Shown here: piece after piece, positions 24,101 through 35,100 of the stretch | Position numbering within the stretch: the stretch's first letter is position 1 | Layout: each line of letters starts with the position of its first letter | Assembly (NCBI GenBank): GCA_914767715.1 | Contig: OU612067.1 | Coordinates: 17,239,001 to 17,303,000, forward strand | Direction of reading: 5' to 3' | Origin: Membranipora membranacea | Taxonomy: Eukaryota; Bryozoa; Gymnolaemata; Cheilostomatida; Membraniporidae | Length of the DNA: 64,000 nt | Made by a program: the position numbers and the translations under genes | The notes under the pieces: model-generated | What the model saw: the letters and a program-made list of their open reading frames with translations, nothing else | Databases searched by the model: none | What the model was told of the DNA's origin: nothing

Positions 24101-25177
24101 TTCCATCGATTGAATCACCATGCCTAATCCTCTCCTTTCTATCACTGTATGATTCTGCGGATCTACGACCCTGAGCAGGGTAAGTTGTAGAGGACCCAAG
24201 AGACTTAGCAGATGCCGACAGCGATCGATCAGGTCTCTCGTGATGGCGCTCTGGTTGCTGAGGGGGTACACTGACAGGGGTGTTAGTCAGAGAGCGAGTC
24301 TGTGTGGAGCACTGTGACAATAATTCATCTATCTGCTCATATATGTAGGACAGAAACTCCTCACAAGCTTGAGAGGCTGTCAATGACTTGCCAGCAAAGC
24401 CAGATGCCCCTAGAAACAATATGTTTCATTCATTATGAAGATTCGCGTTACAATGCAATTTTGCCAGTACTGTCAAATAAAAAATCTCCAATCAAAGGAT
24501 CATGAGATTGGATAAAACTAATTGTATTGGGGGAGATCAGTTAATAGGTCTTCTTTAGACAACCTGGTTTGAATATTGTAAGACCTTTCAGAACCAAAAT
24601 ATGGCAAAGCAAGTCTTACTCCATGAAATGAGATTGTCTCAACACTCAGACAACCAGAGTTAACTCACAGACAGTGCCTGTGGCGTTATCTCTCAAGCTC
24701 CCGGTTTAATTTACATCAAATGCCTGATGAAACCTACAGAATCAACAGCATCACTCTCACATTTCAAATTGTGTTGAGATTGATTCAGTCAGGTTTAAGT
24801 CAAACGCTTGAAATCACTCCCTACACATCATTCTAAATTAGCTTTCTTGTAGTGATTCAAATCCCGCTGCAGTCTACTGACTACTGGGCTCAATTGATGC
24901 CTCTGGTATCCTCCGACCTGTGTGCAAACTGAGAGCAACTTGCCGCCGAATATGGTGGCCACATCCTTAAGGCACCTGTATTTCTCAATCTTTGGACAGA
25001 GATAGGTTTTTAACCCGTTTTTTCTTCTTTTTACTACTTACCACCTTCTGTCGATATGGAGCATACTGCATCTCCAGACAACAGTGACTGTGCGGTGATA
25101 TGCCCAGATATAATTTGCTCAACCACTGTAACGTGGCAACTGTCTCTGCTTATATCGTCAATATTCTCAATCTCCAT
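18146..25177 (-). CDS. CDAN1: Codanin-1 homologue, 8 exons
   Basis: Codanin-1 binds histone chaperone ASF1 and, through its C terminus, the nuclease-like CDIN1; human mutations cause congenital dyserythropoietic anaemia type I. Exons in coding order: 25177-25042, 24409-24047, 23556-22609, 22216-22044, 21785-21546, 21248-21083, 20636-20329, 19894-18146; all joins are in frame, giving 1360 aa (human 1227). Matches to the remembered human protein: SRRITPTPVS (ASF1-binding B-domain-like region, about residue 361), SFQAETDNSSNFPSERNF then FKKQRDMFYE, SRLLAKFLGYISF, and FFHNQPASMKKS then FIAERVSSSYIKDFRA. A second B-domain-like SRRVTLNAV lies 15 residues earlier. Human CDAN1 has many more introns, as I recall; here one 583-codon exon ends the gene. 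It converges with COQ10. Confidence 0.93.
24885..25010 (+). repeat. SINE body fragment in CDAN1 intron 1
   Basis: Contains TCCGACCTGTGTGCAAACTG, GAGCAACTTG, CGAATATGGTGGCC and AAGGCACCTGTATTTC. These match the 3' body of the tRNA-headed repeats at 43773 and 50596. The tRNA-like head is missing. Confidence 0.55.
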
Positions 25178-25656
25178 TATTACTGGCACAAGTAGTACTC
25201 ATACATCTCCCATCTAAAATGAAAAATATACAGTAACATCCATGTGTATATGATTCTCTGCAGAAAGACAATAAATATGGATTGAGACGCAGTGTGATTT
25301 AACGAATGCCTAAAGTTGTATTTCAGCTTCACTTAGCAGGCCTAGGGTGCTGCTACTGGCAACTCAACAGTTGGCTGACTATAATTATCACGTAATAAAA
25401 TTAACAAATCTAAATCCCTCAAGTCTAAGCTGCACCACCAAGCAGGCAGTTCTTCATCAACTAGACAACTCCTTGGTTTTACTGACCATCATCATCATAA
25501 ATGATCATGTCTCAATCTGAGCATTCTCCCTGCTCTGATCTGCTCACTCATTGGCCAGGACCCTTGCTGCTGCCTAGGTAGTGTCGTACAAATTTATACA
25601 TACAATACATGCATGATGGTAACAAAACATAGGCCTACCCAGTGTCCTATGTTATA

Positions 25657-25700
25657 GTGTATGACTTATAGGTAAGTCATACACTTGACTTACCTATAAT
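25657..25700. repeat. Small hairpin TTATAGGTAAGTCA
   Basis: An inverted repeat with arms TTATAGGTAAGT and ACTTACCTATAA separated by about 12 bp. It lies in the CDAN1-TMEM243 spacer; origin unknown. Confidence 0.4.
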
Positions 25701-25900
25701 AATATAATAGTGTTTTTTAAGCATTAATCATCATTTCATGTGCTTCTGAGAGAACCATGGAGCTGCAGTGTGGTCTCAGTAATTCATAAAAATCACCTAG
25801 CATTTAAAGAGTTCGTTATGCATGATTTATACATACCATATTGGTTATTTTGCAAACATTCTATGATTTTGTGAAGAAAACTTCAGAAATTATAAATTTA

Positions 25901-25912
25901 GCGCCATCTTGG
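25901..25912 (-). promoter_or_regulatory. YY1-like site upstream of CDAN1
   Basis: CCAAGATGGCGC on the minus strand fits the YY1 consensus AAGATGGCGGC, often found near animal transcription starts. It lies 724 bp upstream of the CDAN1 ATG and may mark the promoter or a 5' UTR exon. Single motif match only. Confidence 0.3.
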
Positions 25913-26621
25913 AAACATAGCTTTGTATGAGGCTCGATATTGTAACAATCGCGACAGGTTGGTAATGTAATATAAGTAGAAGCAAATCGACTTAAGAGTA
26001 TGCTTACCGAATGCAATCCTTGACCTTAAATATTTGTCAAGGTCACAGAGTCAGCTGAGTACAAATTGAAAAGATGTTAATCTTATCATTGATTGACTAA
26101 GGATTGACTCATGTATTTCCTTTCCTGAACAATTAGTTGAACAATTCATGCTTTGAACAAGAATTCTAATTGCATGAATCTATGTTATTGGTAAACTGTC
26201 AATCTGTATGGAGATTATTGCAACAATTACATCAAGTGTAGCTTTATTATTATAGCAGAGGTGAGTAGTAGTGTGTATATTGTTAGAGAGGCAAAGGAGT
26301 TACATGTAACATTGGATCTCCTTGGAGGGGCCTACATTTATGAAAAATAATAGTAACTCAACTTTGATTCTCTGTGTACAGTTTGTCCCACAGACAACGC
26401 AGACAGTACCAACAATGAGTCAAATCAGCCAATATCAATGAAGTATCTGAAGTGAGGGGCAGTTCTTTAGTCTGGACTGGTACAATTAGCTCATGCCCAC
26501 TCTTTGCAACAATACATGGGTCTACTTTTAAAAATATTGATTTCACTACAAGGGTTTGACTACCCTATCAACTCTACCTCCTTCCACTCCACGTAACAAC
26601 AAAGCTTGTTGAGATTTTCCA

Positions 26622-27627
26622 GTAGGGGAAGGCGGGGCACGTTGATCCACCCCACTTTTTTCGAATACCATTTTTTTTATGTTTCGAGTTTTCCCTTCCA
26701 TCAGAGGTCATGTGACCACGGGCACCCTTTTTGAGCAGATAAAAACAACCATAGCTACTAAGGGAAGATAATTATTTAGTTTTTCATCGTTTTCAGCATA
26801 AAAAGTAAATAATGCGCTAATCAACGGAAATGTCATCTATTCCCAACAAGGCGTGACTGTGAAGTTGCAACTTTTATTATGTGATAACATCATATTTAGT
26901 CTCAATTCACCTAATCTAAACTTATCTCTGATGGAGGGATTTTGTTTAACTCGAGTTGAAAGTGAAAAACAGGCTGTTGGGGCACATTGAGCCATGCACA
27001 ATGGGGCACGTTGAGCCATGCACGTTGGGGCACGTTGAGCCATGCCCTGTAGTATATGAATGTTATATGATGAAAGTGTATATGTGGTAATATGTACACA
27101 AAAACAAAAACATTGGAATTGATGTTTCTTTAATGTAATAAGCAATTACTCTGAGTTCACTTTTCCATTCAAGTATCATCATGTTTGCCATGTGCAAGGT
27201 TTCTTCCACCGCAAATATTTCAGAGGTTTATTTTGTGTTGCAAATTATATTTTATAGTTCAATTGAGTGAAAAAAATGCGCTGTTGCAATGAATTAAGTT
27301 GCTTTTCTTTATTTCTTATGATTGTAATGAATTTAAAAGTCATGACCAGCAAAGAGATGACCATAACAGAGTGGCTCAACGTGCCCCATACAAAATGCGG
27401 ACCCGGCTCAACGTGCCCCGTGCTTGGGGCACGTTGAGCCGCTTCCCGATTTTTTTTGAAACAGCAAAATTTCCTTTTCTTGCTGCAATATGTTTCTGAC
27501 CTCACTCATGTTGATGGAAGACATGATGACCTATTTCAGTGCCAATTTTTTTTAATCTTGCACAATTCAACTGCATGTTACAATCAAATATGTAAAAACT
27601 GGCTCAACGTACCCCGCCTTCCCCTAC
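26622..27627. mobile_element. 1-kb non-autonomous TIR transposon with internal sites
   Basis: The ends are inverted repeats, GTAGGGGAAGGCGGGG at the left and its complement at the right, matching over about 24 bp with one mismatch. TA dinucleotides flank the inner GGGGAAGG/CCTTCCCC ends, consistent with a TA target duplication. There is no long ORF. A 15-bp motif, GGGGCACGTTGAGCC or a one- to three-base variant, occurs eight times: about 26634, 26979, 27003, 27027 and 27426 forward, and 27373, 27405 and 27601 in reverse. This arrangement suggests repeated transposase-binding sites. Superfamily not assigned. Confidence 0.7.
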
Positions 27628-29225
27628 TACTCTAGCCTATGACATTAAGCGATAGACATGCTCTTGGGACCTTAGACCAATGAGTTACTGCAACTCCTTG
27701 CTTCCTTTGTAGCTGATGGGAGTTGCCAGTTGTTTTCATTGAAATCAAAACACACATTTGACTTGCAACATACCAGATATTCCGCATCTCGCTGAAGGCA
27801 GGGGCCCGTTGGCAGTGATCTCTGTCAAAAGATAGTTCTTTGGCGTGACAGAATTGTCTTATCAAAATCAAAAAATTTATTGATCATCAACAAATTTGAA
27901 TAACCCCTATATCAAGAGCCTTATGCAATTTTTAGCGATTATTTGTAAACTTGCAGGCGCTTTTGTTCATAATCTAATAATTTTTGCAGAAATTCAGACA
28001 GAAAGGTGCTACCAAACTTTTTACAAAAGGCAACAATGGACATTCTATTGAAGGCCTAATACGTTGTTGGATAAAGAAAACAGTGTCACAGTGAATGTCA
28101 GGGTTAGTACAGGAGAGCTTGTTGCTCCATCCATAAACAATCTATGACTCCATCTGGGACTCGGTTATGTCTAATGCTTGGCTCGAAACCACCATATTTA
28201 CGTCTTCCAAATCAATATCCAAGAACGATGGCCCGACCACTTTTGAGTCGCAATCTCATGCTACATTTTTGGTTTGAAACGTAGGTCAAGTTTAATTCAA
28301 TTGCCAGCATTCCAAATGGACTAAATATGGTCTACTTAAAACCCAGCAACGTTGTTACGAGTTCTCACTATAATTCTGCAACCCTTATTTCTCAAAAGAG
28401 TCAGCTTATATACTGGGTGTTGTTGGTTTAGTTTTATTTCCTACTTGAAACGATATAATATGGCTCATTCATTAAGATAAACGAGCTATCATATTTTCAT
28501 ACATTCTATTCTATCTGATTGAGATTTCCAATGTGTGATATCGAAAATGCCAAAAAGTGTCAGCTCTCAAAATTTAATGCGTTGTAGTTGCTACATCAGT
28601 CTAGCTTTCTTTTTGGGAATTACTCCTTGCACCTATACAATATGGATATTATCAGTTGGGTATCACTTCATGCTTATCTCTCTTAGACAATAGTTTTATA
28701 AGTATCACTTGATACAATCTTGGTGTCATGAATTTTCAAGTACCCTGATAGTACTCTCTGTCCCCACTTCAAAAACAAGTAATTGTAGAGATAACAGGCC
28801 ACATGCAAGAGAGAGCCTGTCAGGGAGATAAAGGAAACTATCTGCAATCGTACATCGATTATTAGCAAATTCACTTTTGGGTCGGGGAAATTTTACAACT
28901 TGAGTGAAGGCTACATCAACAACTTAGAATTTTCACCTAAAAAAAGTTGTTCAAGGTTTGATTGCACCATAATAATCAAATAAAATAATGTTTGATATTC
29001 GCTCTCTGATTCCATTCTTAGGTTTATTCAACACACTGGTATGCATTCAAATACTGAAAACTGACTTCCTTAGATTTGAGAATGCTTATTGAATTGTTAT
29101 TTTACTCCGCTTTGTTTTTTTTATAGACTAGGTGTCTGATATCACTGCGTCTGCAATTGGACGCCTCAATGTACATATAATCTTATGACACAAGTTGGTA
29201 ATTCCGCTACCAGTACTCAAATAAA
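27628..29225. other. Spacer upstream of TMEM243
   Basis: 1.6 kb of AT-rich sequence with no recognisable exon, RNA gene or strong repeat. It must include the TMEM243 promoter and 5' UTR. Confidence 0.5.
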
Positions 29226-31121
29226 ATGACCTCAAATTCGGAACAAGCACCCATAATACCTAAACCGTCAGAGCTGCCGTTATTCGGAGAAAGCAGCCAA
29301 AAGGTGAGTCATTCCTACAAGAAAACGTTAATAAGTCTGTATCGGTCCTCCCACAACCATATTAAATTCAAACTGAAATACAAACATCATTGTTAAGCTG
29401 TGGTTATAAAAAAATTTAAAACAGGATAATCTCCCTTTTTGATGTCATTGGAAGCTTTCCATGACGCATAGCTATTGTTTCACTTTTATCTGGCTTGTAA
29501 TGGGATACCAGCTGTGTTTGGAAACGTACGATTGTGTTATGACCATCATGATTTAAGCCATATTGGGAAAGGATAGATTGTTTGCACTTGCCTTCTGTCT
29601 TTATGACTTCCTCATGTGCAAAAATAGTATGTCATTATTTATCATGTTTTTGAGAATGTTGATTATTATTTAAACAGCTGATAACATTGTTTTTCCCTGT
29701 CAAACATGTCATTGATGATAATCGAATGTCATTCTCCCCATGATAAAAGAAAAGTAAGGAATGGATATTAGATTGACTAAATGAGTATATTTTAGTTTAT
29801 AGTTAGATTGATGAAATTTAAAGTTTCACTTTCTTGTTTTCTCTTATTTCAGGACAGAGTTGTCAATCTAGTAGTTGGCTCTGTGACTGGTGTGATGGTT
29901 TTGGTGAGTTTTGTTCACATTTAGCTCATTTCTATGGTATCTGTCATGACAAGCTCTATTGGGGAGGAGTTGCCCTCCCCACATACCAACAATGCTTGTC
30001 AAGACAGGCTAATTTGTGTGTTGATGTGAGACAACTGTCAAGTTAACATTTCTGCAACCCTTCACAATCAATGGTATACTACGGAGTTTGTCTCTTACTC
30101 CTTGGTCAAAACTACATATTTGAAATGGAAAATGGCGCAGACATTAGCCCTGTCACGCGGCCACGGGTTTTGGCTAGGCTAGGCAGACATTGCAACATAA
30201 CCCTCATCATTGGTGCGGATTTATTTCCTCTTTACAAATTGTCAGCGTTTAACACTATTTATCACATAATTAGCAACATTGTCCCACACACAACACTCAC
30301 AAACTGAACTGTGTTTTGAAATATCAATAAGCATTGTGTGTCGGTTGTGTCCGTTAGGTGACTGGAGTGATTGTCATTTGGTATCTTGTTGGAGGGGGAG
30401 GGGGACTCCAAATAATGCCAAACTGGATCATAAACTTGATTTAAACATCTTTGAAATTCCAACATGGTTAATGATTGGGAATCTGTGGTATTTCATTTTC
30501 AAACAACTACTTTATGCCATACTGGAATGATAATGCAGCAGACAATCCTCAAAAGATTCCCTAACAGTGGTCATGATTGTTATCATATTTCAGATTTTGT
30601 CCTTTTTGTAGGTTACTCTGATAAGCGCCTTTGTCTTTCCCACTGGTGAAGAAGTAAACGGGATGAACGTCTTCTTCGCCATCAGCGTCCTCCTCATATT
30701 ATTCTCACATATATTGCTTGTGAGTTGGTCAGAATTTACACGTAAACTTGTATATAAAAAAAGAATCTGACTATGCATATCTGACCATGTCCAAGTGGTG
30801 CGTTCCCTCTGAACAGTCTCACCTGTTGGCTATTTTACCGGTACAATGCCATACATGTTATGAGTTGTTGGGTATCAGAGAAATGCGTGTTGGAGAAGAA
30901 AACTCCCACAATATTAACATTAAGATATGTACAAAAATTGCTTATATCTAACAACTTATCCTTATTTCTCTTTGCAGATATATTGGTATAGACAAGGAGA
31001 TTTAGAGCCGAAATTTCGAAACTTAATTTATTACAACGCTTTTACTATAGTTATATTATGTATTTGTGCTAATTTATTTATTCATGCGGTCGGTGAAAAA
31101 TCCAAACTAAAACCCCATTGA
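29226..31121 (+). CDS. TMEM243: Transmembrane protein 243 homologue, 4 exons
   Basis: Small conserved animal membrane protein of unknown biochemical function (human alias MM-TRAG). Exons 29226-29303, 29853-29903, 30612-30719 and 30978-31121 all join in phase 0 to give 126 aa (human about 118). Signature stretches match the human protein: PLFGESSQKDRVVNLVVGS, VTLISAFVFP, and IYWYRQGDLEPKFRNLIYY followed by CICANLFIHAVG. Three hydrophobic segments are visible at about residues 30-52, 62-83 and 94-116. Intron 2 contains a small hairpin at about 29957 and a SINE-like scrap near 30130. It diverges from CDAN1 across 4 kb that holds the TIR element. Confidence 0.94.
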
Positions 31122-31217
31122 TGAGATTACTCTCCACTAAGAGAGCTAGGTATTATTTGATCTCCTATGCATAAACTTGCTCGGGTAGCTCAGTGTGAGG
31201 GCTACCCTGACATCACT

Positions 31218-31531
31218 GCTGCCACACAGGCAAATATGTGCTTATTGAATAGTGTATAGCTCAAAAATATTGCTATGAGGCTGCAATCCCAGCATTGTCG
31301 CCTAATGGGCCAATAATTTGCACAAACTGATCGTCAAAATCAGGGTATGAAATTAATTATCTAGTGACCTAGTTGTGACGCCATCCAGTGCGTTAATTTC
31401 ATACCCTGATTTTGAAGATCAGTTTGTGCATCTTATTTGACCATTAGGTGACAGTTGCAAGAATTGAGCCTCAACTAATTATCTTTGAGCCGTACAGAAT
31501 TCAGTGAATACACATTTGCCTGAGTGGCAGC
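31218..31531. repeat. 314-bp foldback element
   Basis: Diverged inverted arms: GCTGCCACACAGGCAAATATGTG at the left returns as its complement at 31510-31531, and an inner block from about 31300 (CCTAATGG, then TTTGCACAAACTGATC, then TCAGGGTATGAAATTAA) returns near 31390-31450. Probably a miniature inverted-repeat transposon. No target duplication seen. Confidence 0.6.
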
Positions 31532-32134
31532 TTTTTTCCTGGTATCTATAATTTGGAAGGCTGCTCTTAAGCTATTCCTGTGTATCCTTAGCTTGGTTGT
31601 GGATACAAAATTTTGACATTTCTTTGTTTTTCTTTTGTATTTTTGTGCACATTTATCCTTGAAAAGTATTTATAGCAAAATATATATTTTGTTTCTCTCA
31701 GATTCGATTGTTCAATTCCTCTTCTTCTTTGATGTAAATATTAACTTTATGTACTGTAGATTTTAGGCACACATATACATATTATGACATTTATGCTCAA
31801 GCGCTTCTGGTGTTAAAATAGCTTAGATAAATTATATATCTGACTTGCTGTACTCTGGATAAACAGGAATCAAATATGGACCGGGCAAATAGATCAATTT
31901 TCTGTTTCTATATTGTCAAACACTTCTATATATTAAAAAGGAAATTGTATGTCTGCAATCTAAAACTGTCTGAAAAACTAACATATAGAATATCCAATTG
32001 CGGATGCCGCCATATAAATAGCAGATTCATATATGCTGCGCATGTTTTCAAAATCCTATTTATTTCTGAATCACATCCCTGCATCAATGCAGATGATTTT
32101 AATTTCTCACTGGCGTCAGATTTGAGGAACACAA

Positions 32135-35100
32135 ATGACTGCTGGAAATTTCATCTCATCCCAGCTTTTCCTTTTACTCCTACCCTCATTTGTGCTGTGT
32201 GAGTTCACAGCCATTTACCACCGTCTTGGGAGCCAAAAAATTGTTGGCAATGCTCATAATCTCAAACAACATTCTGTCTCAAGTCGGGTAAGTTGAGAAA
32301 CACTATACGTTTGCAGAGTCCTACAATAAGTTAAGTCTTTGTCGTCCCCTTGCTCTGCTAAACACCTTATATTATTCCAGCAAAGGCCTTTTTCTTTCAC
32401 ACATAAAATTTAGCTTTATGCTGTATGGACTACTAAGTGCCAACCGTATGAAAATCCTAGGTATAGGGGATTATAGCAAAACAAACTTGCAAAAATCTGC
32501 TTTATTTGTTTATTTCAGTTTCAGTGTGACTCCATTTGTGGGAATGAAGAGTGCATCCTGTTCTCGCTCTGTAGAACACAGTCAGACATGTTTGAGTGTA
32601 CAGTCTATATCTCCAACGAACTACCTGAAACTATTCCAGACTCAGACTGCGCAACATATTTATCCGGTGAATTTTACATAGTCATGCTGCATTGTGATCA
32701 TAACCATTCTCTCATTTTTGTTGTTGACTGATAGACTAATGTTGGTTGGTCCAAATTTTAAAACTCAGCTTTTATCAGTTGCAATTGTGGTGTGATTACA
32801 TATTTTGATTTGAGGTTTTGAACTGAAACTTTATCCACCTGGAATTTTTCACAAACTTATGTCAATGCATTTAATAAATTATATTGTGAGGACTGACAAG
32901 TCATACCAGTACAGGCTAGATCAAGTTTGCTTCATTTTTCCCCCGTTGGAATTGCCCCCCCTCTACTGACACGCCGGCGTGTCAGTAGAGGGGGGGGGGC
33001 AATCCCAACGGGGGAAAAATGTAGCAAACTTGATCTACATACAGGCCTGTTCATTAAAAATGTTAGGGAAAGCAAACCAATTACATCATTGTGTATGCTC
33101 CTCCTCCAAGTTGTTTAAAAGCAAAGCAAATGAATTTCCTAATTGAGCTGATTCTATCATGCATTACCATATACTTAATATATTAGGTCTATGTACATTA
33201 CTCGTCAATAATGTTTTCAGGCCACTTTGTTAAGCATCCTAGGAGAGGCAGTGCCTCCCTGTCTCCCCTAGATCTACGGGCCTCTCGTAGTCACAACTAA
33301 AGACAATTTGTAGTTGTAGCGTCCTCACACAAATGTTTCTTATCGTTCTAAGGTTCTCATGGTCGCCATGTGTTAGATTACTACGAATCTACTGTCGTGC
33401 CCCGACCTCATGATTTCCTGTGGCGAGACGAAGTTGATGATTACGCGATGAACTTAGAACTAACAAGAGTACGTGACATACAGATGTGTTATGAAGTCTG
33501 TCAGCTCTTTACTGATGGTCACTGTCTACTTTTCAGGTATACTTCTCACAACTAAGCTCTTTTCTCTTGATTCTGGAGAACATTGAAACCCAAAGAGGTG
33601 ACTCACAGATGTATGATGACATGATATGATATCCCTACTTGGATTGATCACCCCCTTTTAATTATTGTATCATTCTATCTCTAAGCCTGAACTAGTCGAA
33701 CATTTTTTTCTTGAGCCGTGGCCAGTGATGGACACAGACTTAAATCATAAATATGAATATATATATATAAATATATCTTTACAAGAATTAAAGAAATATG
33801 ATATAATTAGTTGGTACTCTTTCGGGCACCTATTACAGGTCAAATCAATAATATGTAAAAAAAAAAGATTTTCAAATAAGCTGTACATTTTTTTCTCCAT
33901 GTATAATAATAATTCTTATATGTATGATTGATATATGATCATTATGTGTATATTTTTCTATGAATTTAAGCTACTCACAGAGTTCAAACGGAAAATGTGT
34001 CATCCCAAAGTACACAGAGGACAAATCCTGGATCTACAACACAGATATGCTGAAATTTGAGGGCGATCGCTCTGCTTTCTACTATTTCATGGATATACCT
34101 GCATTTAATCTGACGCCAGGTTAGTTTACTATAAAGGTGCTTTTATGCCTGGACAATTCCGATTCCAATTTGGCCGGAATTCAACAGGGCTAAGCAACTC
34201 GGCTGGGCATTAAATCGTCTGAATTGCTAAGTGGGCAGCTGCAAACTTCTCAGGGAATCAGGTGTTTCAATTCGTAATTCACATAAACTTTATGACGTAA
34301 TTCAATGTAATCTATGGTAACTCACTGAAAATCGGCAAGGTATAAAGGCTGGTAAAATTCGGCCCGTTTTAATCTGGACCATGCTTTCTGGTATGAAAAT
34401 TCGCCATAATTAAGAGGCCAATCGTAAACAATCATAAATGCATGTAAATCTTTTAGTACTTATCAAATGCGAGGACAACTTAAATGGCCTTATAGAAGAT
34501 GGCGGATTGCCCAAATCATAATAAATTGTACCAAAGTTTTGATGCATCCAGGAATACGGCATGCGATAAATATGATTACTTTACAGCCAGACAGAGATAC
34601 ATGACATGATAAACAAACGCTGAAGAGCAGTTTGTGTCTCTTATACTTGTATAGGGAATTTAGAATTCAGAGGACTTAATGTTCGCGTGTACCAGCTACT
34701 TTTGTCGCACCAGCTACTTTTGTCGCACTAACGAACTCGAAATCCTTCATTTTTTAACCTATAGTAATATAACCTATAGTAATTCAGTAAATCTATACAA
34801 AGCATTGATCAGACCTATAGTGGAATACTGTTCATCATTGTACCTTGATGGTATAACCAAAAATTTGGGAACCCTAGAAAAATTACAAAATAAAGCAAAC
34901 AAATTCATAAATTCAGCTCCGAAACAATTTCCTGTCACATCTGGTTGCTTACTCCTAAATTTAAATACTCTCAACTGTAGAAGAAATTTTCTTTTTCACA
35001 AGTTTGTCAAATTGAGGGTCTATAAAGATCTAAGCGCATACTTCATCTTATGAGCAAATCGAACAAACATTCACGATCACTTCACCTTATGTTGTGGACT

